This document shows, one piece after another, positions 1 through 11,096 of a DNA stretch of 64,000 nucleotides. Under the pieces are notes generated by a model, which was not told the DNA's origin, did not search any database, and saw nothing but the letters and a program-made list of their open reading frames with translations. Where the stretch lies: NCBI GenBank assembly GCA_963920575.1, contig OY986972.1, positions 6,894,010-6,958,009 of the forward strand. Reading direction: 5' to 3'. Each line of letters starts with the position of its first letter. Position 1 is the first letter of the stretch. The stretch comes from Narthecium ossifragum. Its lineage: Eukaryota > Streptophyta > Magnoliopsida > Dioscoreales > Nartheciaceae. A program made the position numbers and the translations under genes.

Positions 1-2301
1 ACATAACTTTATTGAAATATATTTTAATATATTTACGGGGTTTATAGAAGATGCACCGCAGATTTGGCCATTTCATTAATGTTCATTAATGTTCCATTTT
101 AACCGTTTTATACGATGCACGATTTGACCTCAAAAATGCATTGCACGATACATGCATTAGTTGATCCACTGTAAACCAAATACAAGATCATGAATCAGAC
201 ACACCCTGATTCATGCCAACCAAACGGACCCTAAAACGGTCATTTCACACCGTGTCATTATAATATTAATGAACAAACATCGTAAGAAATATTCGCCAGC
301 AATTGACCCGAGAGTTTTTTTTTTTTTTACTATTATCAAAGGATCAAATGATTTTTTTTGATAGTGTGAGAATTTCCGGAGACATTCGTAATATCATAAA
401 AATTGATGGTTGCTGCGTATATATGCAATTAACCCAAAGAAAGAAAGAAAGATGCAAAAAGATCCAACCATTCCTCTTATTTCTCTCCGTCTAACTGGCC
501 TTGTTTTTCTCCCCTCGTCTCCGTGGTGTCCACACGGAAGCCAGAAGCTTTGGCTGTTAATCTTACGTTACGTTTTGGCCCTCAACAAACAAATAATTAC
601 AAGAATTTTGCATGCCTATTTCATGCATGGAAGCTTCTACGAAAGAAGATAGTTTCTTATGGGTATTTTTGTACAGGATATGCTAATTTATTGTGGACAA
701 TTGAATCTTTGAAAATAAGATGAGGCCATCGTGGAAACCATGACCATGTTAGGTCCAAGCAACTCCTTATTGACTAGTTTACTTTATTAGTTGCTTTCCT
801 ACAAGACTTTTGACTTTTATACGTATACTTGGATACGAGGAGCCTGCATGTGGACTTCTTCGGTGCCGCTCAATAACTGCTGTTTTAGACTTGGTCACAA
901 ATTAATATTCTAGAGCATAATAAAAAATTCAAAATGGTACCAAAATAGAACTTAGTACCTTAATGGCATGTTTGATTCACTAAATAAGAGAACCAGTGAG
1001 TTCCCGTGTCAGGTAACTGACCGCCGGCCGTCTTTCTCTTTATTTCTCTATAAATAGGACATTGAAGCCTTTAGGCTATATATAAATAGGACAAAGCGGT
1101 TCAATCTTTCTGTTGCGCATGGATATATAATGGATATAGTCATTATCTTAAACTCATATAAATAGCAAACCTAAGATTTCTATTAATTTACTGTCTGTGG
1201 GAGCCAGTGGGTGGTTGCCACATGTTGACTAAAGTATCTCCGGTTAGGTTTTGGATTCGAGTTCTATTGAGGAAATTGTGGTTGCAACTTGCAAGTGCAT
1301 TTGTACATCCCTTGCTCCGCAGGTAAAAGACTCAATTTTTTTTTTAAATTAATTAGATAAGTAATCTTTATTGAGGACATTGTGGCATCTCCAGTGTGAG
1401 ATTTTGGCTGGAGTCACGTTCAGAGCATTGTGATTGTAATGTCATCATACCCCTAAACCGAGGTTATGGCTCTACTCATATAGAAAACTAGTTATGCCCC
1501 CTGTCACCTGACAGGGTAACCATCAGCTCCACCTCAATAACTCTATCCCACTAAACCCCCTCAACTTAGGATTATCATGTCACATAGGTTTCACCTAGGA
1601 CATTCTCCCGTCACGTAGGACAACCAAGAATTATTTTATAATCATAGTCTCATATAAGGATAACTAACATGAACATGTTTTTTCAGTCATGTTTTTCAGT
1701 TTTGTTCATGTTCTTCAATTCTCTGCTTTGAATCTTGAATTGAACAAACTCACACCTTCACCTGTATGTTTATTCTTTGTCCCATGCTTCTTATAATGTT
1801 GATAAATAATTCTTTTTTTTTTTTCATTGAGTTGACGGTGGTCCGAATTCCCTATGTACACTTACGTGATTATTTAACAATAGTAAAACAGTCCGTGATC
1901 TTATTGATTTAGACATCCCAATCATCTTTATTGTTGTTTTGATGGGTCCACTAGTACTATATAGTGCTTGGTACAATAAGTTCATATAAAACGATAGACA
2001 TATTACATACGCAATCACTACAAGAAAAAACACATGTAGAAGAGGAATCCTTTGAAAAAGGGAAGAAAAATTATATACAATCTCAAAGAAATTCATGTGA
2101 AAAAAGGAATTCATTGCAATCAACAGAAATACTTTAAAAAATGAAAGAATTCATAAGAAATAATTCAGAACTTGCCAGATTATATCTTCAAGAAAACCTA
2201 AGGAATCCTTAAAAAATCTATAATCGATACTGCCCACAAACAACATAAATCGTATAAAAAAACCAAAGTTTTTGACGATGAAGAATTCCTTCGAATGGAA
2301 C
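1..2301. other. Intergenic DNA without a recognisable gene
   Basis: AT-rich sequence with a poly-T run near 315-328 and short open frames only. I see no conserved protein motif, tRNA or rRNA. The only transposon-like sign is a CACTA-type terminus-like string at 2016-2030, listed separately. Confidence 0.6.
2016..2030 (+). mobile_element. CACTA-type terminus-like motif
   Basis: The string CACTACAAGAAAAAA is the typical start of En/Spm (CACTA) transposons. I found no matching inverted end (TTTTTTCTTGTAGTG) to its right and no 3-bp duplication that could be paired, so this may be a lone end of a decayed element or chance. The two exons at 2302-2682 lie inside what would be the element body. Confidence 0.3.
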
Positions 2302-2682
2302 TTAAATGAGGTTGCAAAAATCCATTACATTTGTGCTGGTCATTTTCTTGACAACCTTCTCAAGCCCCACTCGACGCTTTGCGGTTGTCTCTAACCATCT
2401 ACGGATCCAGGAAAACGCACCGAGCTCAGTGGTTATCTTCCACCGGATATGCTCAGAAAACCAAACCTGAGAATTAAAACGGAAACAATTTACAGATTAG
2501 AGTAAGAACGGGGAATCGATATTCAAACAAATGAAAGTGGAGGTCCTTATAATGAGCACCAAGGTGCAACCGTTTAGGTACACCTCATTCACACGTCGCC
2601 CCACATCCCGCACCTTCCTCTGGATCCGCTGGAATGTGGCCTTGACGGAGGAGAGGATGAAGTCATGCACAACTTTGCCCCA
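2302..2682 (-). CDS. Two 3'-terminal exons of an unidentified protein gene
   Basis: I do not recognise this protein. A minus-strand open segment at 2682-2584 follows an AG acceptor, encodes 33 residues beginning WGKVVHDFILSSVK and ends at a GT donor. After a 117-base intron, a second segment at 2466-2302 follows CTCAG, begins VWFSEHIRWK and runs 54 residues to TAA at 2304-2302. Both junctions are phase 0 and the frame is preserved, which argues for a real gene rather than a chance ORF. The peptide is basic and rich in K/R with amphipathic stretches. Upstream exons are not visible: LTR-like sequence starts at 2847, so the gene may be truncated. Alternatively it could be cargo of a CACTA element whose end lies at 2016. 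Confidence 0.45.
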
Positions 2683-2846
2683 CTGCAATCAGCACGCGCC
2701 ATGGAGGAGATGGCGCGCGACAACTTGGAGTTGGAGCAGCCTAGGCGACATCGGCAACATCAGCGGCACACGACCACGATGGACAAGCAACAGCAAGCAC
2801 GTGGCACGCTCTGTTGGGGCCTGGCATGCGCCCGGCGTGCGGGCGG

Positions 2847-3200
2847 TGTCACGTCCCGATTCAGAAAACCCATCCAGATCGAGACGTGAGCCACATAAAC
2901 CTGTTTACATCATCAATTGGCGCACAAGTATATAACTACTACGAATTTAAACAATTCAATCGTCAAGTTCATAAAACAATTTCGGCAATTATAGCACAAG
3001 AAACCTGTAAATTTTACAATTTCAACTTGAACAATGGAACCATTGTAAATAACTAATTATTACATTTCTCAAATGTCTACATTAAAGAATATTACAACAT
3101 TTCTCAAATGCAACTGAATTAATGATCATACAATTATATCCTCGCTTTATACATCATAATGTAAACTATAACCAAACTGTATAAAACTCCTCGAAGCTCC
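2847..3200. repeat. LTR-like fragment starting TGTCACGTCCCG
   Basis: The first ~60 bases resemble the TGTCACACCCCGACCC edge of the Tekay-type LTRs at 5480 and 22553, including the downstream 'AACCCATCCAG' and 'CGTGAG' words. The remainder is AT-rich and not alignable by eye. It is probably an old terminal fragment of the same superfamily; its right limit is approximate. Confidence 0.4.
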
Positions 3201-3216
3201 ATGCCCTCGATCACCT

Positions 3217-3474
3217 CGACATGTCGCGTCATCTTCTATAAGACACAACGCGTTAAAGCTGTGATGGCAGTGATCCGCCAGAAAACTCCAAGGTTAAGCG
3301 TGTTTGCCTTGAAGTGGTCCCGGGATGGGTGACCTACTGGGAAGTTTTCCCAGATTTCTGCGATGAGCCAAAAACGAACAATATTGTGTCGGGTGGGGCC
3401 CTCGGGTGGATCCTGGATGGAGCCCGCATGCCCTGGGGGGCCCTGTGTGGCCCCGGACGGCGGGGGCTGTTACA
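3217..3474 (+). mobile_element. Cassandra TRIM LTR carrying a 5S rRNA-like core
   Basis: Bases 3271-3350 follow plant 5S rRNA closely, including the words GTTAAGCGTG and GGGATGGGTGACC and the following CTGGGAAGT, which cover the pol III internal promoter. Downstream come an 'ACAATATTGTG' word and a GC-rich tail ending GGCTGTTACA at 3474. This order is the layout of Cassandra, a non-autonomous TRIM whose LTRs captured a 5S gene. The left edge is unclear (3217 is a guess). No primer-binding site follows the right edge, so this is a solo LTR or a fragment. It is not a functional 5S gene: several conserved positions differ and the 5' third does not match. Confidence 0.75.
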
Positions 3475-3559
3475 TGCTGCCTGGCGGGCTGCATGATGCA
3501 CTGGCTGGCACGGCACGGCAGCAGACCGGTGCGGTTTGTACATCGTAACCGCACCCTGG

Positions 3560-4712
3560 CGCACTGACCTCGACTCAGGCGGAGTCCACGGCCAAGGTAC
3601 CCATGCTAATCCTTGATCTCTTAGAGGAGTTTCAGGATGTCATGCCACCGCAGTTGCCCAAGCAACTTCCTCCCTGACGCGCGGTGGACCATTGCATCGA
3701 GCTATTGCCCAGCGCGCACGCACTAGCCCAAGCTCCCTATTGCATGACACCCGTGGAGCTTGTGGAGCTCAAGAAGCAACTTGAGGAGTTGCTTGACTCG
3801 GTGCTCATCAGGCCCTCGAGATCACCCTTCGACGCACCGGTACTGTTCCAGAGGAAGAAGGATGGCTCCCTCATGATGTGTATCGACTACCAAGCATTGA
3901 ACAAGCTGATGGTCCGAGACAAGTACCTGGTCCCTTTGGCATAGGACCTATTTGACTGGTTGTTCAAGGCTCAGGTATTCTCTAAATTGGATCTTCGATC
4001 TGGTTATTGGCAGGTGCAGATCGCAGAAGGGGATGAGGCCAAGACTACTTGCATGATGCGGCGCATTCGAGTTCCTTGTCATGCCGTTCAGCCTCACCAA
4101 CGCACCAACAACCTTCTGCCACTTGATGAACGATGTCCTCCACGACTTTCTCGACAAGTTCATGGTGGTCTACTTGGATGAAATTGTCATCTACAGTGAG
4201 AGCTTGGAGGCTCACATGGATTATCTCAGACGGGTCCTTCAGAGGTTGAGGATGCATCAACTCTTCGTCAAGAAGGAGAAGTGCGAGTTTGCGGTCGAGG
4301 AAGTGTCCTTCCTTGGGCACATGGTGAGGGGCGGCCAGGTGATGATGGACTCACGGAAGATTGACGCTATCTTGGAGTGGCCGGCGCCAACCAAGGTGCC
4401 CGAGCTTCGATCGTTCCTTGGTCTAGCCAACTACTACATGCGGTTTATCAAGGGCTATTCCAAATAGGTAACTCCACCGACCGACCTTCTTAAGAAGGAA
4501 AACATGTGGTGTTGGACAGGGCAATGCAAGGAGGCGTTCCAGTTGATCAAGGAAGCCATTGCAAGCGAGGAAGTGTTGAGGCTCCCGGACTTCAATCTCC
4601 CCTTTGAAGTCCACACCGACGCATCAGATAAGGCTATCAGAGGGGTGCTGGTCCAGGCGGGACACCCTGTGGCTTTCGAAAGCCACAAGCTGAACGATGC
4701 GGAGCAGCGATA
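3560..4712 (+). mobile_element. Ty3/gypsy chromoviral pol fragment (RT and start of RNase H)
   Basis: Reading in three frames gives a clear gypsy reverse transcriptase. There is a pre-RT segment (3605-3700), then a VLFQRKKDGS and MCIDYQALNKL region near 3835-3910, an FSKLDLRSGYWQVQ region near 3970-4020, and [11 protein letters not shown] at about 4170-4205. The RT thumb and connection follow, with [11 protein letters not shown] near 4405, and the beginning of RNase H (VHTDASDKAI, about 4610). The catalytic motif reads YLDE rather than YLDD, so the second aspartate is lost. Stops or frameshifts occur near 3675, 3942, 4060 and 4465. Gag, integrase and LTRs are missing. The right edge at about 4712 abuts the minus-strand ORF below. 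Confidence 0.85.
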
Positions 4713-5313
4713 GCAACCACTGGAGGCATTTGTAGGCAGTGCCCGGGAAGAAGACGACCGTGAATAGATAAGCGAGATAGAATCGGACAATGTCGACGGG
4801 GTCCCCCGGTTGGTCTGGCGAGACAAGGGATTTCGTCGCCCTCTCTGAGTCTTTTCTCGTGCATTCTAGACGCATCTTGTGCTTCTGCAAGAATGCTAGG
4901 GTATCGGTCAGGACTACACCGGAGAGATCCATGGCTGGGCCACCCCTTGGCAGTCCAAGAATCATGGACGTGTGCTCCGAGGTGACCCTCAGTCTAAACT
5001 GACCAATATGGAACACGCCGCTGCCCCTCCACCCGTAAACGCACTCCTGGAGAATCGGAGTGTCTTGGGGCACCGCGAGGAAGTTATAGATTAGACGGAA
5101 GGGTGTGTGATCGAGGATAGCTTTGTGTTCATCGTTCAACTGATGGTAAAGCTCACGGGTCCCCTTTGAGTGGCAACGGCCATTAATTTTGCATCTTTCT
5201 TCTTTAACGGCCTTGTGCTTCCCTTTCTGATATTTATCTTGTTCGACACTGGTGCTTGTTTCAGTTTCAGAATCGTCCTTCTCCCGTCGGTGTCTCTCCA
5301 TTGTTGTGTGCAC
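4713..5313 (-). pseudogene. Truncated plant-mobile-domain/DUF1985-like ORF
   Basis: An open frame of about 200 residues runs from a start at 5313 (or 5301) to the junction with the gypsy fragment near 4712. Beyond the junction the reading is only shadow of the RT fragment. The N-terminus is charged and low-complexity (KDDSETETSTSVEQDK). The rest is a folded-looking domain with FHIGQFRLRVTSEH, MILGLPRGG and a hydrophobic stretch around YLAYLFTVVFFPGTAYKC. This resembles plant mobile or DUF1985-type domains carried by Mutator-like elements and Ulp1-type gene families. The family assignment is by impression, not search. The C-terminus is lost, so the product is probably non-functional. Confidence 0.4.
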
Positions 5314-5479
5314 TAATAAAGATACGATAACATTACCTCAATAACAACGGTCCGACTGCTTTCAATGTCATACCTGCGACTGTAGGAGGATTTATGGAAG
5401 GAGGGAGGTCGCCTAGGAGATGTAATGTCACAGAGACGATCACAAGTATGACGTTAGAAGATAGCCGCAGTGAAGTATC

Positions 5480-7841
5480 TGTCACACCCCGACCCATAAA
5501 ACCCATCCAGGACGAAGCGTGAGGGTTACTATCACTATTCATCTCCAACTGGCGCGAGACATTACGGAAAACATGGATAAACTTAAACAATTCCTATTCC
5601 AGAGGTAAACTGTAAATCAAATTATAAATACATCAAGTTGTACTGTTTAAACATCTGATATAAAATTCTTATCAAACTCCTCCAAGGGAAAGATATTATA
5701 CATGAAATCCCAAAAGTCATCGAAAGATGTTTATAATATAGAAAACTATCAAAAAGTACAACAGTTTTCAGATGCCTCTGGAAGTACTCACGCCGCCAAA
5801 GGCTGATCCCGCCGGCTCTATTGCTGAAGAACTGGCGCCTACACCTGCAAACGCAGCCCGGGTAGGAGTGAGCGATAAGCTCAGTAGGGTTCTACTCTAC
5901 GGCACACAGAAGAGAGGAAAACATCAACAGCGTTATCTCCCCACTCAAGCCTAAGGAATGCCACGGGGTCCCACGACCCCTATCGACTCCCCAAAGGGAT
6001 CCTACTCTTCTCAACCGACTACGATGGGAACATCAACCAACACGCTGGGAGGAAAAGAACCAAAACTAGTAGGATCACCATTACCCAGCAGGAAACCACT
6101 GCCTGGGGACTAAGTCAGGGACATCGACATCCATCCTTAACACTTAGCCTTGGGAAGACAACAGGACCACTAAACCTCACAAGATCATAGCCAACTATAT
6201 CACCTCCTCGAAAACATGAGATTCCAATTATGATCACGTCCTAATCCTCACTACCCAGCCACGGTCCTAAGGCTAGATTCGAGCTACCCGAGAGCCTCAG
6301 ATCGGCAATCAACCCATCGCCCGCCTAACCTGATATGCCTCTAATGCATACAATGCAAGAACCTATTCAAACATCTATCGTAGATGTCTCTACATGCCAC
6401 AACATCAGTTATATGTTCATCAGATATACAATAGCCCTCGGCACTCCCCGACAAGAGGCTAAGGTTCCACAATTCCACATTAGCTAGCACTCATAACTAG
6501 ATAATGGCTAGGCAACCAAATAAGCATTTAACTACTAACCAATCATGTATTTAAATGCAAGCAAAACCATAAATTCGCTAAAAAGGTTAAACTCCCGATT
6601 CAATCCCCAATCTCGATAGAAATCCCGTAAAAACATCGTGTATGCTTCCTAACATGATTGGGTATCTATCATGAATGAAAGCCAATCAAAGGAAACCAGA
6701 AAACACAGCTCAGTGGCTCACGGTCGATCCGACGGTCGACCGTGAGGCCATGGTCGATCCGACGGTCGACCGTGAGGCCACGGTCGATCCGACGGTCGAT
6801 CGTGGGGTCAAACGAGAGAAAGGCATAAGGGCCACTGTCGACGGACAGAACCTCACGGACGATGCGACGGTCGATCCGACGGTCGACCGTGAGGGGAATG
6901 GAAAAGAATGGGAGCCCGCGGTCGATGGGTGCATCGACCGTGGGAGACCAAACACGCGACAGAGCCTGACGGACGATGCGACGGTCGATCCGACGATCGA
7001 CCGTCAGGCTCAAAGGAAGCGTATCAACGCTTGACGGTCGATCCAACGGTCGACCGTCTGGCCTATTGCACTGTTCCTTAGAACAGTGCTCGAAAATCCA
7101 ATTTCTTGGATTTCAACCATCAATTCAAGTTGAAAATCAGTGAAATTTTGCATGCATACATAATCAATGATGGGGAAGCCAATGGTGCGAAGAAATCATG
7201 ATTTTTGATGGTTAAATCTCCTATCTAGGTCAAAACAGTCAAAAACCGACCAAACGGCGATAATACGGAAACAAGCCGTTAAAATACGAAAATCGCAAGG
7301 TAGGAATACTTGAAACAAGCCACAACACATATGCTATAAACTACATAACATTCTAACATGTATTCCTACAGTGCAAGCACATAAAACCTATCCTAGGAGA
7401 ACCCAATCACAAGATCGAGGTAGAAACACCTACTTGGGCAAGTAGGGCAGCTCCTTGAAAGCCGCACTCCGAAGCCCTAACACAGCCGTAGGAGAGAGAG
7501 AGAGAAAGTGACAGGAGAAGAGAAAGAAAGAGAAAGAAAGGGACATGCCTTATATAGAGATTAGGATCGATCTCAGCCGTCCGATTCAATCTTTCCCGAT
7601 TGAGCTCTGATCTTCTGATCGGACGCGCCCTTAAGGTTCTAATTAAACACATGCATCAATCCAAGGCCATGTGTGAAATGTGGGTGTGAGTCTTGACCAC
7701 CAAGGGTCATATTTACCAAAATGCCCCTGAGGTCAAAACCGCCATACGATCGTCCGATCGTACCCGACGCGGAACCAAACCAACAGGAAAATGACCCTCG
7801 ACCCACGCGGTCGAGCCAGGTCAGAGGGACGGGCCCTCACA
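5480..7841 (-). repeat. 3' LTR of the Tekay-type element
   Basis: This 2362-base LTR pairs with 22553-24940. On the minus strand it starts TGTGAGGGCCCG and ends GGGTGTGACA. A minus-strand TATATAAGG box lies at about 7549-7556, and a GA-rich tract at 7495-7540 is transcribed just after it. The two LTRs differ by many substitutions and by copy number in the internal palindrome array, so the insertion is not recent. Confidence 0.88.
6718..7062. repeat. TCGA-centred palindrome array inside Tekay-type LTR
   Basis: Repeated words GGTCGACC, CGGTCGATCCG and GGTCGATCG occur many times in about 340 bases. Roughly three ~31-base tandem units at 6719-6806 are followed by more irregular copies. The partner LTR carries a shorter array at 23812-24118. 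The array lies about 500 bases downstream of the TATA box in element orientation, so it would be within the transcribed part of the LTR. Confidence 0.85.
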
Positions 7842-7989
7842 ACCTAACAACCTTAAAAAGAATTTCGTCCCGAAATTCAATAAGGATGAAGCCGGGGAAA
7901 AAGAATCAACTAGGCTTAACAAAGCTACAACTAGGGGCGCCAACGCCCACAACAAGAAACTACATGCTGAGGTGAACAGTCGGGGAAAC

Positions 7990-9409
7990 TCCCGACGCAT
8001 GCGATCCTCTCGCTCTCATGTCAAACTCTCGGCACTGCCATGCCTCCATCTGACCATGACCAACGGTAACGACCTGCCTCTCAGCACCTGATCCCGTCTG
8101 TCCAAGATCTGCATAGGCTGCTCTATGTAGGTGGCGTCCTCCTCCACCTCAATGTCTTCGTGTCTGATCATGTGAGATGGATCTGGAATGTACTTCCTCA
8201 GCATTGACACATGGAATGTGGGGTGGACCGCTGACATGTGTGGGGGTAGAGCCAACTAGTAGGCAACTGCTCCAACACGCCTGACGATCTCAAAAGGGTC
8301 TGTGAATCTTGGTGCTAGCTTGCCCCTGCTACCAAACCTGATCGATCCTCTGCGCGGAGACACCTTCAGTAACACTCTGTCGCCAACCGCGAACTCCAGG
8401 GGTCGTCGTCTGCGATCTGCGTAGCTCTTCTGCCTACTCTGCGCTGTCAGGAGCCTCTGTCTGATCTGAGCCAACCTCTCTTACGACTGTCTGATGATAT
8501 CCGGACCGGTAAGAGACGCCTTCCCAACCTCCGTCCAACACACGGGTGAGCGACATGGCCTGCCGTACAACGCCTCAAAGGGTGTGAAACCTAAACTGGC
8601 CTGAAAGCTGTTGTTGTAGGCAAACTCCACCAGAGTCACGTGTTACTCCCAAGTACCTCCAGCGTCTAGCACACATGCTCTGAGCATGTCCTCCAAGATC
8701 TGGATCGTCCGCTCCGACTGTCCGTCTATCAGAGGGTGAAAAGCTGTGCTGAAAGTCAGTGTCGTCCCAAAGGAGTCCTGGAAGCTGCTCAAGAACCTGC
8801 CGATGAATCTGGGATCTCTGTCTGACACTATCGACACTGGGATGCCGTGCAGTCACACCACCTCGTCGATGTACCTCTGGCTCAGTCTAGCAACTGGATC
8901 TGTCGTCCTCATGGGAAGGAAATGAGCCGATTTGGTCAGTCGATCGACGATGACCCAAATCGCATCATTCCCCCTCGGTGTCCTGGGTAGCCCGGTGACG
9001 AAGTCCATAGCAACATACTCTCACTTCCACTCTGGCACTGGAACTGGCTGCAACAAACCTGGTGTCCGTCGGTGCTTTGCCTTCACCTTCTGACAGGTGA
9101 GGCATCTGGAAACAAACTCTGCCACTGAACTCTTCATCCCGCACCAACAGAACTGTCGACGTAGATCATGGTCCATCTTGGTGCTCCCGGGGTGAACGAC
9201 GAAACAGGAGTGGTGGAACTCGTGAAGGATCTCCTCTCGTAGCGCGGGGTCTGCTGGAACTGCAATTCTGCCTCTGAAGAGTAGACCGCTGTCTGCCGAC
9301 ACTGTCCAACCCTCGACCGCGTGCTCGGTGCCGACCGTAGTACGGGTCTCCACGAGCTCTGGGTCTCCAGCCTGTGCCTCGATCACCCTGGCCAAAAGAA
9401 CTGGGATGC
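7990..9409 (-). pseudogene. Integrase and chromodomain of the Tekay-type element
   Basis: Reading 9409 downward gives the HHCC zinc region (FHHSCFVVHPGSTK and CLTCQKV, about 9215-9085), then [25 protein letters not shown] (about 8840) and GQSERTIQ with the third catalytic acid (about 8715). The GPF/GPY-like region is FTDPFEIVRRVG (about 8300). The tail FHVSMLRKYIPDPSH continues into a Tekay/Del chromodomain-like segment ending RHGSAESLT near 8016, where a tryptophan codon has become TGA. Further in-frame stops lie near 9018, 8850, 8644, 8483 and 8256. It joins the RNase H half at 19253 once the Athila insert is removed. Confidence 0.85.
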
Positions 9410-11096
9410 TGATTAATAAATTTTATATCTCGCAAGTATACGAATCGGTGCAATCAGTATAGTAGCAAGACGAGTATTGTACCCACAGAGATTTGTAGAG
9501 ATTATTAGAGTAAAACGCTAAAGAACAGAAAAGAAAGAAAATAAGGAAGGGAAAATAAGAGATATGAGGTATTGAGAATAGAAGATCTAATAACGAAATA
9601 AGAAAACGATAGAAATATGATGGATGAATACTAAGGTTCCGATTTCACCATAACATCCTCATTCTATGCATTGAATCAATAAAGATTTCAGTTTAATTCC
9701 AAGGGCTCGTTCTTCCGGTATGATGATCCGTTCGGCCGCGGTCTTCACCAAGTACCCCCAATTAACCCTAGTTAATGAACCCATAACTAAGTGTTAACCA
9801 AGAATCCATTACGTTCTGAAGAACAATTATGAACCAAGAATACTCTTAGCTTGAACCCGGCCTCGACATAAACTCATTAATTCATAGATCCTGCAAGATC
9901 AGGGAATGAACCCTCGCCCAATCTCACATAACACAACCTATAATACTTCTATTGGCCAGATAAAGGTATTTAAGATCTCAGTTATAATAATGAATGAAAC
10001 AAGGAAAATAAACTGATTAAATAAATATGATCCAATAACATAGAATGATTCAGTTAGGCTACATTGGTACCTTAGAAAAGAAACTAGCCACTCATGTTCA
10101 TCATGAAGACGACAAAAGTGTTCAAAGAAAAATAAAGAAAGAAAGACAAAGAAAACAAAACCCTAACGCGGCTTCCTCTCCTCCAGATGCTCCAGAAAAG
10201 TCCTCCAAAAGATCCCCTTTGATAACCCTAAATATCCTATTTATAGCCCCAAAGTCTCTCAATCCACGAATTTGATCTAAACCGTTGATTTTCTTCACTG
10301 GGAAAGTAGGATCGATCCCTCCCAGGGTGTTGGATCGATCCCTCTCATTAAAAACTTCAATTTTTGGCTTCGCCCGAGTCCGATCGATCGGACTAAGGGT
10401 GTCGGATCGATCAGTTTCGTAAAAATCCTCCGTCTCTGGCTATTCCCGAGTCCGATCAATGGATGGATCGATCGAACTGTGTTCCTCTAGAAAACATACG
10501 TTCTGTCAACCTTTAATTCCCAAGTCCGATCGATCGGAGTATGGGTGTTGGATCGATCGGTTGCGCAAAAATCCGCTGTTTTTGGCTATTCCCGAGTCCG
10601 ATCGATCGGACTTTAGGTGTTCGATCAATCGGACCCCTTAGGATGGATGGAGGGATCGATCGGATACCTTATGGCTGAAAAATATATGTTCTGTCACGTT
10701 TCTGCGTAGTCCGATCGATTGGCGGATCAATCGGACTTTCAGCTTATTTTCTGTTCTGCCATTCAGACTGCGCCATCGGTGCTAAAAGTGCTGTAACTTT
10801 CTCTAGGAAACTCGGAATCATGAACCGTAAAATTCTCCAAAATCTAGACTTCAAGAGCTTTCCAACCATATATGGCACATTATTTGGTTCTTCATGAGAA
10901 GGTACAGATTAATTTTTGAAGTTGATCCATATACTCTTTTCAGCTTCTTTTAGCCCCAATTTCCTGCATTTTCCAAACAACCATGTGAAGCAACATATAG
11001 ATGTAAAAATAGTAATAAAGATGTTGATTAAGGATAATAATCTAGCAATTGATATGGTTATAAGGCTATTTAGAGTGCACTTTCATGCACTCATCA
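9410..11096 (-). repeat. 3' LTR of the Athila element
   Basis: This 1687-base LTR ends TCATCA on the right and begins TGATTAATAAAT on the left (plus strand). Compared with the 5' LTR it has about 160 extra bases around 9731-9905; elsewhere differences are few. A minus-strand TATAAATAG lies at 10238-10246. Confidence 0.92.
10310..10740. repeat. GATCGATC palindrome array in Athila LTR (copy 1)
   Basis: At least ten copies of CCGATCGATCGG, GGATCGATCC and close variants are spaced 20-60 bases apart. In element orientation the array lies 60-500 bases upstream of the TATA box, in U3. The partner LTR has the same array at about 18455-18900. Confidence 0.85.

Noticed and set aside
2531..3056. Plus-strand ORFs of 74-134 codons
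   Set aside because: They are antisense to the better-supported minus-strand exons and run into LTR-like sequence; no domain is visible.
3271..3350. Functional 5S rRNA gene
   Set aside because: Only the 3' two-thirds match, with substitutions, and the context is a Cassandra LTR.
6718..7062. CRISPR-like array
   Set aside because: Units are palindromic, variable and without uniform unique spacers; the array is part of a plant LTR.
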